A DNA stretch of 64,000 bases from Nonomuraea wenchangensis (GTDB lineage Bacteria > Actinomycetota > Actinomycetes > Streptosporangiales > Streptosporangiaceae). Where the stretch lies: contig NZ_FOHX01000017.1 in NCBI RefSeq assembly GCF_900111685.1, positions 62,001-126,000 on the forward strand, written 5' to 3'. Both the position numbers and the translations under genes were made by a program. The notes beneath the pieces are model-generated. The model was given only the letters and a program-made list of their open reading frames with translations. It had not been told where the DNA came from and searched no databases. This document shows positions 25,895 through 37,208 of the stretch, piece by piece (positions within the stretch are counted from its first letter, which is position 1; every line of letters starts with the position of its first letter).

Positions 25895-28262
25895 GAGGCG
25901 CTCCCGATGGTGACGATGTCGCCGGCCACCGCGTGCAGGTCACGGGTGACCGAGCAGCCGCCGGAGTTCGCCGGCACCCAGACCACGCGGTCCGGCAGGT
26001 CGGCGACGCGCACGGGGAGGGTGACGTCGCCGCCCACCACCAGCTTGTCGCCGTCCGCGACGCCCAGCTCGGCGGCCGTGCTCGCGGAGACCAGTGCTTC
26101 GGCGGGGCGGGCGGTGCCCGCCAGGTAAGGCTCGCCGTCCTGCAGCCTGCCCTCGTCGAGCAGCAGGTGCCAGGTCGCCAGCAGCGCCTGGCCGGCCGCG
26201 GGGGCCGCCTGGGCGCGGGTGGCGAGCTGCGGCGCGGGCACCCGGCTGCCACGCCAGGAGCCCAGGGTGGCCAGCTCGCGCCGGACCGCCTTGGCGTCCG
26301 GCAGGCCGAGGTGCACGTCCATGCGGTCGGCCAGGTTGGCGATCACGGCGAGGTCGCTCTGCAGGCCGGGCACCTTGAGCGGCGCGTCGAAGCTGCGGCC
26401 GCGGCCCTCCCAGTTGACGAACGTGCCGCTCTTCTCCTGGACGGCGGCGACCGGCAGGACCACGTCGGCGCGGTCGGTGACGGCGCTGGCGCGGATCTCC
26501 AGGCTGACGATGAACGGGGTGTTCTCCAGCGCGTCGAGCGCCGCCGCCGGGTCGGCCAGGTCGTACGGGTCCACGCCGGCCACGACCAGCGCGTCCAGCT
26601 CACCGTCGCGGGCGGCGGCGAGGATGCCGGCCGTGTCGCGGCCCGGCGTGGCGGGCAGCGAGGTGACGTTCCACACCCGGGCCACCTCGGCCCTGGCGCT
26701 CTCGTCGTCGACCGGGCGGCCGATCGGCAGCAGGTTGGGCAGCGCGCCGGCCTCGACGGCGCCGCGCTCGCCGGCCCGCCGCGGCACCCAGGCGAGCCGG
26801 GCGCCGGTGGCGTTGGCCAGCCGGACCAGCGCCGACAGCGCGCCGGGCGTGGTGGCGAGGCGCTCGCCGGCCAGCACGATCGTGCCCTCGGGCAGCCGGC
26901 CGACCAGCTCGCCGATGGCGTCGGCCTCGGCGCCCGGCGCGGTCTGGACGAGCACGCCGCCCATCTTGACCAGGCCGGGGGTGGCGAACGGGGCGATCGA
27001 GGTGACCTTGAGGCCCTTCTTCAGCGCCGCCTTGCGCAGGCGCAGGAAGACGATCGGCGACTCCTCCTCGGGCTCGAACCCGACGAGCAGCACGTGCGGG
27101 GCGTTCTCGAGGTCGGCGTAGCTGATCTCGATGCCCTTGCCGGCGACCGCGTGGGCCAGGAACTGCGCCTCCTCGGCGGAGTGCGGCCTGGCGCGGAAGT
27201 CGACGTCGTTGCTCGCGAGGGCGAGCCGGGCGAACTTGGCGTAGGCGTAGGAGTCCTCGACCGTGACCCGGCCGCCGACCAGCACGCCGGCCTTGCCGCG
27301 GGCCTTGGCGAGGCCCTCGGCGGCGACCGTCAGCGCCTCCGGCCACGAGGCGGGCACGAGCACGCCCTCCTCGTTGCGGACCAGCGGCGTCTTGAGCCGG
27401 TCGGGCTGCGTGGCGTAGCTGAACGCCCAGCGGCCCTTGTCGCAGTTCCATTCCTCGTTGACCTGCGGGTCGTTGCCCGCCAGGCGGCGGGTGACCCGGC
27501 CGCGCCGGTGGTCGGTACGCAGGCTGCACCCGGAGGCGCAGTGCTCGCACGCGCTCGGCGTGGACACCAGGTCGAACGGGCGGGCCCGGAACCGGTAGGC
27601 GGCGCCGGTGAGCGCGCCCACCGGGCAGATCTGCACGGTGTTGCCCGAGAAGTAGGAGTTGAACGGCTTGCCGTCAGCCGTGCGCACCTGCTCCTTGGCC
27701 CCGCGCTCGAAGAACTCGATGAGCGGGTCGCCGGCGATCTGGTCGGAGAAGCGGATGCAGCGCGCGCACTGGACGCAGCGCTCGCGGTCCAGCAGCACCT
27801 GCGTGGACAGCGGCAGCGGCTTGGGGAAGGTCCGCTTCTGCTCCTGGAAGCGGGACTCGCCGCGGCCGTTGGACATCGCCTGGTTCTGCAGGGGGCACTC
27901 GCCGCCCTTGTCGCAGACCGGGCAGTCCAGCGGGTGGTTGAGCAGCAGGAACTCCATCGCCGCGCGCTGCGCCTTCTCGGCGACCGGCGAGGTGAGCTGG
28001 GTCTGCACGACCATGCCCTCGGCGACCTCGATCGCGCACGACGGCTGCGGCTTGGGGAAGCCGCGGCCGTTGCCCGCGTCGGGGATGTCGACCAGGCACT
28101 GGCGGCAGTTGGCCGCCGGGTCGAGGAGCGGGTGGTCGCAGAACCTCGGGATCTGGATGCCCAGCAGCTCGGCGGCCCTGATGATCAGAGTGCCCTTGGG
28201 GACACTGACCTGGAACCCGTCGATGGTCAGGGTCACCAGGTTCGTTTCGGTCTCTACGACGG

Positions 28263-28266
<4 letters not shown>
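25891..28266 (-). CDS. nuoG: NADH-quinone oxidoreductase subunit G
   Basis: 791 residues, GTG start overlapping the nuoF stop. N-terminal [2Fe-2S] cysteines (RFCDHPLLDPAANCRQC), the His/Cys cluster in HPLDCPVCDKGGECPLQ, and CVQCARCIRFSDQIAGD bind the cluster chain of the electron input arm; a CEHCASGCSL site follows at about 240. The rest is the catalytically silent molybdopterin oxidoreductase-like domain. Confidence 0.96.
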
Positions 28267-29548
<1,282 letters not shown>

Positions 29549-29552
<4 letters not shown>

Positions 29553-30205
29553 GCCTCCGGCGCCTTCCATCCATTGGCCTTGGCCACCTTCAGGCCCTCA
29601 AGTGAGGGGCCGGCGGCCGACGGGCCTTCGCCCGCCAGGTCGTCGGGCAGGCCCGCGAGCACCCGCGAGGCCTCCTTGAAGGTGCACAGCTTCTTCGGGC
29701 CGCGCGTGGGGGTCACGTCCTTGCCGGCGCGCAGGTCGTCCACGAGCTGCTTGGCCGAGTCGGGCGTCTGGTTGTCGAAGAACTCCCAGTTGACCATCAT
29801 CACGGGCGCGAAGTCGCAGGCGGCGTTGCACTCCAGCCGCTCCAGGGAGACCTTGCCGTCGCCGGTGGTCTCCTCGTGACCCACGCCGACGTGCTCGGAG
29901 AGCTGCTCCCAGATCTCGTCGCCGCCCATGACCGCGCACAGCGCGTTGATGCACACGCCGACGTGGTAGTCGCCCGCGGGCTTGCGCTTGTACATGGTGT
30001 AGAAGGTCGCGACGCCCGTGACCTCGGCCTTGCTGATGCCGAGCATCTCGGCGCAGAACTCCTGGCCGTCGTCGGAGACGTAGCCGTCCTCGGACTGCAC
30101 GAGGTGGAGCAGCGGCAGCAGGGCCGACCGCGTCTTCGGGTAGCGGCCGATGATCTCCTTGGCGTCTCGTTCGAGACGCTCGCGGATTTCCGGCGAGTAC
30201 GTCAC
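29549..30205 (-). CDS. nuoE: NADH-quinone oxidoreductase subunit E
   Basis: 218 residues from GTG 30205 (VTYSPEIRERLE), overlapping the nuoD stop in GTGA. The thioredoxin-like fold binds [2Fe-2S] cluster N1a through CINALC and the later ECNAAC cysteines. The C-terminal 50 residues (KKLCTFKEASRVLAGLPDD and on) are an actinomycete extension. Confidence 0.95.
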
Positions 30206-31530
30206 CGGTCCACACCTCCCATGACGGGGTCGATAGAAGCCACCGCGGCGATCACGTCGGCGACCTGGCCGCCCTCCGCCATGGCGGGGAAGCTCTGCAG
30301 GTTGCAGAAGGACGGCTCGCGGAAGTGCACGCGGTAGGGCCGGGTGCCGCCGTCGCTCACCACGTGGGCGCCGAGCTCGCCCTTGGGCGACTCGATGCTG
30401 GCGTACGCCTGCCCGGCCGGCACCCGGAAGCCCTCGGTGACCAGCTTGAAGTGGTGGATGAGCGCCTCCATCGAGGTGCCCATGATGTGGGCGATGTGGT
30501 CGGGCGAGTTGCCGAACCCGTCGGGGCCGAGCGCGAGCTGCGCGGGCCAGCCGATCTTCTTGTCCTCGATCATCACGGGCTGGCCCTTGAGCTCGGGGCC
30601 GGCGATCCGGTCGAGCGCCTGCTCGATGATCTTGAGGGACTCCTCCATCTCCTGCATGCGGACGAGGTAGCGCGAGTAGACGTCGCAGCCGCGCTCGGTG
30701 GCGACGTCGAACTCGTAGGTCTCGTAACCGCAGTAGGGCTGCGACTTGCGCAGGTCCCACGGGAGGCCGGCGGCCCGCAGGATGGGCCCGGTGACGCCGA
30801 GCGCCATGCAGCCGGTCAGGTCGAGGTAGGCCACGTCCTTGGTGCGGCGCACGTAGACGGGGTTCTCGTCGAGGAGCTTGCGGATGTCCTTGATCCGCTT
30901 GGGCATCTCCTTCAGGAACTCGCCGACCTTGTCCACCGCGCCGGCCGGCAGGTCCACGCTGACGCCGCCGGGGCGGACGTAGGCGTGGTTCATGCGCAGG
31001 CCGGTGATGTACTCGAACAGGTCCATGACCATCTCGCGGTCACGGTAGCCGAACAGGAACGGCGTGGTCGCGCCGAGCTCCATGCCGAACGTGCCCATCG
31101 CCACCAGGTGCGAGGCGATGCGGTTGAGCTCCATCATCATCACGCGGATGGCCTGCGCCCGCGCCGGGATGCGGTCGGTGATGCCGAGCAGCTTCTCGAC
31201 GGCCAGGCAGTAGGCGGTCTCGTTGAAGATCGGCGAGAGGTAGTCCATGCGAGTGACGAACGTGGTGCCCTGCGTCCACGTCCGGTATTCCATGTTCTTC
31301 TCGATGCCGGTGTGGAGGTAGCCGATGACGCCGCGCGCCTCGGTCACCGTCTCGCCGTCGAGCGTGAGGACCAGGCGCAGCACCCCGTGCGTGGACGGGT
31401 GCTGCGGGCCCATGTTGACGACCAGCCGCTCTTCCTCGGAGTCGCGGACACCGGTGACCACCTGGTCCCAGTCGGCTCCGTTGACCGAGTAGACCTTGCC
31501 CTCGGTCGCCTCGTCGTAAGACGTGCTCAC
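30202..31530 (-). CDS. nuoD: NADH-quinone oxidoreductase subunit D
   Basis: 442 residues. MGPQHPSTHGVLRL near residue 38 provides the quinone-binding His, and the GYLHTGIEKNMEYRTW and RVMMMELNRIASHL segments follow the 49-kDa family. It forms the quinone pocket with NuoB and NuoH. Actinomycete NuoD has the short N-terminal lead seen here. Confidence 0.97.
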   Translation of the reverse strand: MSTSYDEATEGKVYSVNGADWDQVVTGVRDSEEERLVVNMGPQHPSTHGVLRLVLTLDGETVTEARGVIGYLHTGIEKNMEYRTWTQGTTFVTRMDYLSPIFNETAYCLAVEKLLGITDRIPARAQAIRVMMMELNRIASHLVAMGTFGMELGATTPFLFGYRDREMVMDLFEYITGLRMNHAYVRPGGVSVDLPAGAVDKVGEFLKEMPKRIKDIRKLLDENPVYVRRTKDVAYLDLTGCMALGVTGPILRAAGLPWDLRKSQPYCGYETYEFDVATERGCDVYSRYLVRMQEMEESLKIIEQALDRIAGPELKGQPVMIEDKKIGWPAQLALGPDGFGNSPDHIAHIMGTSMEALIHHFKLVTEGFRVPAGQAYASIESPKGELGAHVVSDGGTRPYRVHFREPSFCNLQSFPAMAEGGQVADVIAAVASIDPVMGGVDR

Positions 31531-32222
31531 GAGTAGTACCTCCTCCGGTCCGGCGAGGGGATGGTGGCGCCGCGGTATTCAACCGGGATGCCGCCCAGCG
31601 GATAGTCCTTGCGCTGCGGGTGGCCGTCCCAGTCGTCCGGCATCATGATCCGGGTGAGCCCGGGGTGGCCGTCGAAGACGATGCCGAAAAAGTCGTACGT
31701 CTCCCGCTCATGCCAGTCGTGACCAGGGTAGACGCTGACAGTGGATGGAATGTGCGGGTCGGCGTCCGGGCAGGCGACCTCCAGCCGCACCCGCCGGTTG
31801 TGCGTGATCGAGCACAGGTGGTAGACGGCGTGCAGCTCCTCGCCCGCGAGGTCCGGGTAGTGGACGCCGGAGACGCCGAGCGACAGCTCGAAGCGGAGCG
31901 TCGGCTCGTCGCGCATCTTCCTTGCCACCTCGACGAGGCGCTCGCGCTTGACGTGCAGGGTCAGCTCGCCGCGGTCGACGACCACGCGCTCGATCGCGTC
32001 GTCGAGCGCCAGGGCGTCGACGACCTCGTCGAAGTAGCCGCCGTACGGGCGGGGCGTGGACAGCTGCGGCGCGCGGCGCACGACGAGGCCGCCGTAGCCG
32101 GAGGTGTCGCCGGAGTCCTGGGCGCCGAACATGCCGCGCCTGGCGACCGGCGGCTCCTGGGCCGCGGGCACCTCGGGCACCTGCGCGTCGGGGACCTCGG
32201 GGAGGTTGTCGGGCGAGGTCAC
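31527..32222 (-). CDS. nuoC: NADH-quinone oxidoreductase subunit C
   Basis: 231 residues from GTG 32222, overlapping the nuoB stop. The first 60 residues are Pro/Glu-rich and probably disordered; the folded part ends with the signature HDWHERETYDFFGIVFDGHP. Structural subunit of the peripheral arm that packs against NuoD. Confidence 0.95.
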   Translation of the reverse strand: MTSPDNLPEVPDAQVPEVPAAQEPPVARRGMFGAQDSGDTSGYGGLVVRRAPQLSTPRPYGGYFDEVVDALALDDAIERVVVDRGELTLHVKRERLVEVARKMRDEPTLRFELSLGVSGVHYPDLAGEELHAVYHLCSITHNRRVRLEVACPDADPHIPSTVSVYPGHDWHERETYDFFGIVFDGHPGLTRIMMPDDWDGHPQRKDYPLGGIPVEYRGATIPSPDRRRYYS

Positions 32223-32770
32223 TTCGCTGCCCCCTGGTCGATCACCGGCAGCGTACGGAGCGCCTGCAGTTCGAGCTCGTCGATCTGCTTGGCGCGGTGC
32301 GCGCCGAACTTCATGTTCTGGATCTTGTCGTGCAGCTTGACGATGGCGTCGATGAGCATCTCGGGCCGCGGCGGGCAGCCGGGCAGGTAGATGTCCACCG
32401 GCACGACGTGGTCGACGCCCTGGACGATCGCGTAGTTGTTGAACATGCCGCCGCTGGAGGCGCACACGCCCATCGCGATGACCCACTTGGGCTCGGCCAT
32501 CTGGTCGTAGATCTGCCGCAGCACCGGCGCCATCTTCTGCGAGACGCGGCCGGCGACGATCATGAGATCGGCCTGGCGGGGAGACGCCGAAGCGCGCTCC
32601 ATGCCGAAGCGCGCCAGGTCGTAGTGGGGGCCACCGGTGGCCATCAGCTCGATGGCGCAACAGGCGAGGCCGAAGGTGGCCGGCCACACGGAGTTCTTGC
32701 GCGCCCATCCGGCCGCCGCCTCGACGGTGCTGAGGATGAAGCCGCTGGGGAGTTTTTCTTCAAGTCCCAT
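32219..32770 (-). CDS. nuoB: NADH-quinone oxidoreductase subunit B
   Basis: 183 residues from ATG 32770 (MGLEEKLPSGF), 2 nt after nuoA. Cysteines in GLACCAIELMAT, GVCASSGG and LPGCPPRPE bind cluster N2, the last carrier before quinone. The frame stays open upstream only as a shadow of nuoA. Confidence 0.97.
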   Translation of the reverse strand: MGLEEKLPSGFILSTVEAAAGWARKNSVWPATFGLACCAIELMATGGPHYDLARFGMERASASPRQADLMIVAGRVSQKMAPVLRQIYDQMAEPKWVIAMGVCASSGGMFNNYAIVQGVDHVVPVDIYLPGCPPRPEMLIDAIVKLHDKIQNMKFGAHRAKQIDELELQALRTLPVIDQGAAK

Positions 32771-32772
32771 TT

Positions 32773-33168
32773 TCAGTCCCAGTCCAGACCCTTGCGGCGC
32801 CACACGTACGCGTAGGCGACGAGCACGGTGACGATGAACAGGAGCATCTCCACCAGGGCGAACAGCCCAAGCCCTGGCATGAGCACCTGGCCTGCGTCGT
32901 TCCGCAGCGGCGCGAAGGAGACCGCCCACGGGTAGAGGAAGATGATCTCGATGTCGAACACGATGAAGAGCATCGCGGTGACCATGTACTTGAGCGGGAA
33001 CCGTCCGCCACCGACGGGCTGGGGCGTCGGCTCGATGCCGCATTCATAGGCGTCAAGCTTGGCGCGGTTCCAGCGCTTGGGGCCGGTGAAGGGAGCGATG
33101 GCGACCGAGAAGATCGCGAAGCCCCCCGCGAGAACGGCGAGCACCAGGATGGGCACGTAAAGGTCCAT
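32773..33168 (-). CDS. nuoA: NADH-quinone oxidoreductase subunit A
   Basis: 131 residues with three membrane helices; the loop KLDAYECGIEPTPQPVGGGRFPLKYM and the FIVFDIEIIFLYPWAV helix define the family. First gene of the nuo set, 64 nt after menJ, so both are probably read from the Rex-controlled promoter upstream of menJ. Confidence 0.97.
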   Translation of the reverse strand: MDLYVPILVLAVLAGGFAIFSVAIAPFTGPKRWNRAKLDAYECGIEPTPQPVGGGRFPLKYMVTAMLFIVFDIEIIFLYPWAVSFAPLRNDAGQVLMPGLGLFALVEMLLFIVTVLVAYAYVWRRKGLDWD

Positions 33169-33232
33169 CGCTACGCCTCCTCTGGAGTCGCCGCGCGCGC
33201 GGGCGCGCAGCCGGATCTGTTGATTGCGGGAT

Positions 33233-34486
33233 TCATGCTGGTGGGGCGACCTTCGAGAGAGCGTTGATGATCAGGTCTGACGCGTCGCCTCGCCGGTCGG
33301 TGAGATTACCAAGGAGTTTGATGGCAAAGCGCATCAGCCTCGGGTGAGGCAGCCCGTGCCTGGTCCCGAAGCTCATCACTCCTGGCTTCCCGATCGCCTC
33401 GACGAACCATCTGCCGAGCGTGAAGTATCCGCCGTAGGCGTCCTTCAGCGTCTGAGGATAGGTGCGCAGCGTCCGCTCCTGCTGCGCGGGGGTGGTGCCC
33501 TTGAGCGACTTGGCGACGACCTCGGCGGCGATCTCGCCGGTCTCCATCGCGTAGGCGATGCCCTCGCCGTTGAACGGGTTGATCGACCCGCCCGAGTCGC
33601 CCACGAGCAGCAGGCCGCGCGTGTAGTGGGGCTGCCGGTTGAAGGCCATCGGGAGCGCGGCGCCGCGGATCGGGGCCGTCATGTTCTCCTCGGTGAACTC
33701 CCAGTCGGCCGGCATGGCCCTGCACCAGCGGCGCAGCAGGTCGCGGTAGTCGAGGTTCTTGAACTGGGCGCTGGTGTTGAGCAGCCCGAGCCCGACGTTC
33801 GCGGTGCCGTCGCCGACGCCGAAGATCCAGCCGTAGCCGGGCAGCAGCGTGTCGCCGTCCCAGAGCTCCAGCCAGATCTCCAGGTAGTCGTCGTCGTGAC
33901 GGGGGCTCTGGAAGTAGGTGCGCACGGCCACGCCCATCGGGCGGTCGTCGCGCTTGTGCAGGCCCATGCCGAGCGCGAGCCGGGTGCTGTTGCCGTCGGC
34001 GGCGACGACCACGCGGCTGCGGAAGACGCGCCCGTCCTTGGTGCGCACGCCGGCGATGTGGCCGCTGCGGTCGTCGAGCACGGGCTCGGTGACGGTGACG
34101 CCCTCCATGAGGCGTACGCCGTTCTTGACCGCGTTGGCGGCGACGATCTCGTCGAAGTCCTGCCGGGTGCGGACGAGGCCGAAGTCGGGGAAGCGTTCGA
34201 GCTGTGGCCAGTCGAGCTCGAAGCGGTGGCCGCCGCCGACGACGCGCAGGCCCTTGTTCCTGATCCAGCCGGGGGCGTCGATGTCGACGCCCATGTTCAG
34301 CAACTGCTTGACCGCCCGGGGGGTCAGGCCGTCGCCGCAGACCTTCTCGCGCGGGAACCTGGTCTTCTCCAGGAGCAGCACGTCGAGACCGGCCTGAGCG
34401 AGGTAAAAGGCGGTTGCGGAACCGGCGGGACCAGCGCCGACGACGATGACGTCGGCGTCAGCCTGTGTGGCTGGTGGCACGGTCAC
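33233..34486 (-). CDS. menJ: Geranylgeranyl-reductase-family flavoprotein, probable menaquinone reductase MenJ
   Basis: 417 residues. The N-terminal FAD motif VVGAGPAGSATAFYLAQAG, the KVCGDGLTPRAVKQL segment and the later GDSGGSINPFNGEGIAYAMETG match the reductase family that saturates isoprenoid double bonds. Position between menG and nuoA supports a role in partly saturating the menaquinone side chain. GTG start with AGGACAG 4 nt upstream. It is the first gene after the Rex operator at 34540. Confidence 0.88.
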   Translation of the reverse strand: MTVPPATQADADVIVVGAGPAGSATAFYLAQAGLDVLLLEKTRFPREKVCGDGLTPRAVKQLLNMGVDIDAPGWIRNKGLRVVGGGHRFELDWPQLERFPDFGLVRTRQDFDEIVAANAVKNGVRLMEGVTVTEPVLDDRSGHIAGVRTKDGRVFRSRVVVAADGNSTRLALGMGLHKRDDRPMGVAVRTYFQSPRHDDDYLEIWLELWDGDTLLPGYGWIFGVGDGTANVGLGLLNTSAQFKNLDYRDLLRRWCRAMPADWEFTEENMTAPIRGAALPMAFNRQPHYTRGLLLVGDSGGSINPFNGEGIAYAMETGEIAAEVVAKSLKGTTPAQQERTLRTYPQTLKDAYGGYFTLGRWFVEAIGKPGVMSFGTRHGLPHPRLMRFAIKLLGNLTDRRGDASDLIINALSKVAPPA

Positions 34487-34539
34487 TGGACTGTCCTGTC
34501 CTACACACGCGAAGGCTCGGGGTGTGGCGCCTTCGTTCC

Positions 34540-34559
34540 TTTGTGAACCCCTTCACAAA
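34540..34559. promoter_or_regulatory. Rex operator of the menJ-nuo operon
   Basis: Perfect inverted repeat with 8-nt arms TTTGTGAA and TTCACAAA and a 4-nt spacer, identical to the known Rex consensus TTGTGAA-N-TTCACAA. It lies just downstream of a -10 box TAGACT (minus strand, 34573-34578), so Rex would sit about 7-26 nt after the start of transcription and block it. Rex releases DNA when NADH is high, which would then raise complex I and menaquinone reductase. The Rex gene is in this same window at 52665-53342. Confidence 0.9.
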
Positions 34560-34720
34560 CTTGTCGGCCCGCAGTCTACTGCTTTTCGGGTACATAGTGG
34601 CAGTCGGGGACCCGTTCTGTGATCCTTGGGGATGGCGTGTCACGCGTGACCGGCGAGTCCTCGACCGGGGCGAAATCCAGCGACCGCACTATTGCTGAAA
34701 ATTTCGTGTCATCCGGCCCG

Positions 34721-35437
34721 TCAAACCGCCTTGAAAGCCCGGTGCATCGCCACGATGCCCATCGTCAGATTGCGCCAGGCCACCCGCTCCCAGCCGGCCC
34801 GCCTGATGGTGCTCGCGAGAGTGGGCTGGTCGGGCCAGGCGCGGATCGACTCGGCGAGGTATTCGTAGGAGTCGTCGTTGGAGCCGACGACCTTGGCCAT
34901 CCTGGGCAGCAGCCGCATGAGATATTCGCGGTAGACCAGGTCGAACGCCGGCACCGTGACGTGCGAGAACTCCAGGATCACCAACCGGCCGCCCGGCCTC
35001 GTCACCCGCAGCATCTCGCGCAGCGCCAGCTCGGTGTCGTGGACGTTGCGCAGGGCCACCGAGATCGTCACCGCGTCGAAGGAGTCGTCGGCGAAGGGCA
35101 GCCGCATCGCGTCTCCGGCGATGAACGGCACTCCCTGCCCGCTCAGCGCGTTGCCGCCGTGGCGGCGCACGCCGGTGCTCAGCATGCCGAACGAGAAGTC
35201 GCAGGCGATGGCGCGGGCGCCCAGCGCGGTGAAGGAGTCGGTGGAGGTGCCGGTGCCCGCGCCCAGGTCGAGCACGACCTCGCCGGGACCGGCGTCCACG
35301 GCGGCGGCCACCGCCTTGCGCCAGAGCCTGACCTGCCCGAGGGAGATCACGTCGTTGACGAGGTCGTAGCGCCGGGCGGTGCGATCGAACATCGCGGCGA
35401 CCTCGTCCGGCTGCTTGTCCAACTGAGCGCGCGTCAT
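34721..35437 (-). CDS. menG: Demethylmenaquinone methyltransferase (UbiE/MenG)
   Basis: 238 residues from ATG 35437, 7 nt after TAAGCT (leaderless). The SAM-binding motif VLDLGAGTGTSTD is at about 56-68, and AMFDRTARRYDLVNDVISLGQ and SVALRNVHD are UbiE/MenG signatures. It adds the last methyl to demethylmenaquinone. It lies upstream of the Rex operator and so is probably transcribed from its own promoter. Confidence 0.95.
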   Translation of the reverse strand: MTRAQLDKQPDEVAAMFDRTARRYDLVNDVISLGQVRLWRKAVAAAVDAGPGEVVLDLGAGTGTSTDSFTALGARAIACDFSFGMLSTGVRRHGGNALSGQGVPFIAGDAMRLPFADDSFDAVTISVALRNVHDTELALREMLRVTRPGGRLVILEFSHVTVPAFDLVYREYLMRLLPRMAKVVGSNDDSYEYLAESIRAWPDQPTLASTIRRAGWERVAWRNLTMGIVAMHRAFKAV

Positions 35438-35515
35438 GCGGGAAAGCTTATGGCTTTCGGGACAATCAACGGATAGTGACGCTCTCATTACTCTGGGTCT
35501 GCTAGTTGTTGAGGA

Positions 35516-36736
35516 ATGTTTGCCCGCGTCGCCCTTGCGGCGATCATCGCTTCGGCCCCGGCCGCCCACGGTCCTGTCACACAGGACCGCGTGGTGTCGG
35601 CCGACCCGGTCGACACCACCCCTCATGTCCTTGACGGCATCGTCAACGCCATCGCCGTCGTCGGCCGCACCGTCGTGGTCGGCGGCTCCTTCAGCGAGGT
35701 GACCGACGCCGCACGCAAGCAGGTCCTGGCGCGCGACAACCTGTTCGCCTTCGACCTGCCGACCGGCCGCATCCTGCCGGGCTTCGCCCCGGTCGTCCCC
35801 GGCCCCGTACGCGGCCTCGCGGCCGGCGACGGGGGCACCGTCTACGTCGGCGGCGAGTTCTACCGCGTCAACGACACCCGCGCCCGCGGCCTCGCCCGGG
35901 TCCGGCTCTCCGACGGCGCCCTGGTGCCCGGCTTCGCGCCCAACCTGGTCGGCGGCACGGTCAACACCCTCGCCCGGCAGGACGGCAGCCTCTACGTCGG
36001 CGGCGACTTCACCGGCCCGCGCGAGGCCCTCGCCCGGCTCGACGCCACCACGGGCGCCGCCGACCCCGGCTTCGCGGTCACGCCGGGCGAGCCGCTGACG
36101 CCGAGGGTGAAGGTGTACGCGCTGGCGATCGCCCGCGGCCGGCTGCTGGTGGACGGCTCGTTCACCACGCTCGACGGGCAGTCACGGCCGCAGCTCGGGC
36201 TGATCGACGTGACCGGCCCGACGGCCAGGGTCGCGCCGTGGCGGACCGAGACCTACGCGCGCAAGTGCTCCGACGCGTTCCCCTCGTACGTGCGCGGCCT
36301 CGACTTCTCCCCCGACGGCGGCTATTTCGTGGTGGTCACCACCGGCGGCGCCGTGGGCGGGATCTGCGACACGGCGGCCCGCTTCGAGACCTTCGCCAAG
36401 GGCTCGGCCATCCGTCCCACCTGGGTCAACGCGACGGGCGGCGACTCGCTCTACGCGGTCGCGGTGACGGGGGCCGCGGTGTACGTGGGCGGGCACCAGC
36501 GCTGGCTGAACAATCCGCAGGGACGCGACACGGCCGGCCCCGGAGCGGTCGCGCGGCCGGGCATCGGCGCCATTCATCCGACCACGGGAATGGCGCTCGC
36601 CTGGAATCCCACACGGGAGCGCGGCATCGGCGTGAAGGCGTTTTCCGCGCAACCCGCCGGACTACTTGTCGGTAGCGACACAACGAGACTCGGACGGGAG
36701 TACCATGCCCGGATTGGCATGTTCCCCCTGTCCTAG
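35516..36736 (+). CDS. Secreted beta-propeller-like protein (delta-60/DUF5122-type repeats)
   Basis: 406 residues. A signal peptide (MFARVALAAIIASAPAAHG) is followed by repeats of about 45 residues with the pattern VYVGGxF..V ... LARLD...G..DPGFAP, e.g. TVYVGGEFYRVND, SLYVGGDFTGPRE and LLVDGSFTTLDG. Such repeats fold as a propeller on the cell surface. Ligand unknown. GAGGA directly precedes the ATG. Its last 4 nt overlap the convergent small membrane gene. Confidence 0.8.
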   Translation: MFARVALAAIIASAPAAHGPVTQDRVVSADPVDTTPHVLDGIVNAIAVVGRTVVVGGSFSEVTDAARKQVLARDNLFAFDLPTGRILPGFAPVVPGPVRGLAAGDGGTVYVGGEFYRVNDTRARGLARVRLSDGALVPGFAPNLVGGTVNTLARQDGSLYVGGDFTGPREALARLDATTGAADPGFAVTPGEPLTPRVKVYALAIARGRLLVDGSFTTLDGQSRPQLGLIDVTGPTARVAPWRTETYARKCSDAFPSYVRGLDFSPDGGYFVVVTTGGAVGGICDTAARFETFAKGSAIRPTWVNATGGDSLYAVAVTGAAVYVGGHQRWLNNPQGRDTAGPGAVARPGIGAIHPTTGMALAWNPTRERGIGVKAFSAQPAGLLVGSDTTRLGREYHARIGMFPLS

Positions 36737-36951
36737 TCGTCCTGCGGCTTCGGCTGGTCGAGCCTGTCGCTGATTCGCGCGCTCATGGCGTCACGCTGCT
36801 TGGACAGCAGGACATAGCTGGCCACTCCGCTGATCAAGAACGACGCCGCGAGGAGGAACAGCGGGTTTCGGAGGCCGACCAGAGCCAAGAGGCCGAGCGT
36901 GATGATGAACAGGCCGATGCGGCTGGCGGTGTAAACGACAACGGGATGCAC
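36733..36951 (-). CDS. Small DUF4229-type membrane protein
   Basis: 72 residues with two hydrophobic helices (about 5-50, ASRIGLFIITLGLLALVGL and LFLLAASFLISGVASYVLL) and a charged tail with RDAMSARISDRLDQP. This matches the small actinobacterial DUF4229 family of unknown function. It is often near menaquinone or cytochrome genes, as here. Confidence 0.8.
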   Translation of the reverse strand: MHPVVVYTASRIGLFIITLGLLALVGLRNPLFLLAASFLISGVASYVLLSKQRDAMSARISDRLDQPKPQDD

Positions 36952-37052
36952 GCCTTCGAGGTTACTCGGGCTTGTCCCCCGGTCGCTCTTCGCATCGGGC
37001 GCGAGCGCTGCTACTGTTCCCAGTTAGGGAGTTTCGTAAAGAAACACCCACG

Positions 37053-37071
37053 AGAGCCCCAAAGAGGCTCT
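37053..37071. promoter_or_regulatory. Inverted repeats in the leader of the BldC-like gene
   Basis: AGAGCC (37053-37058) and GGCTCT (37066-37071) flank 7 nt, directly followed by an AT-rich TATCATATAA. A second repeat, GTTTC (37031-37035) and GAAAC (37041-37045), lies just upstream. Both are about 140-180 nt ahead of the BldC-like start in a 257-nt gap. Possible operators or a small leader terminator; the purpose is not known. Confidence 0.4.
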
Positions 37072-37208
37072 ATCATATAACAATCGGGCAGTCAGCTGAT
37101 AACAACCCGTGATCTTCTCCGAAAACCACGGATAAATCAGGCTTCGCTCGACACACTGGTTACCTGTCCGCCCGCTGGCAGGAAGCGGGATGCGAGGGGG
37201 AGAGATTG

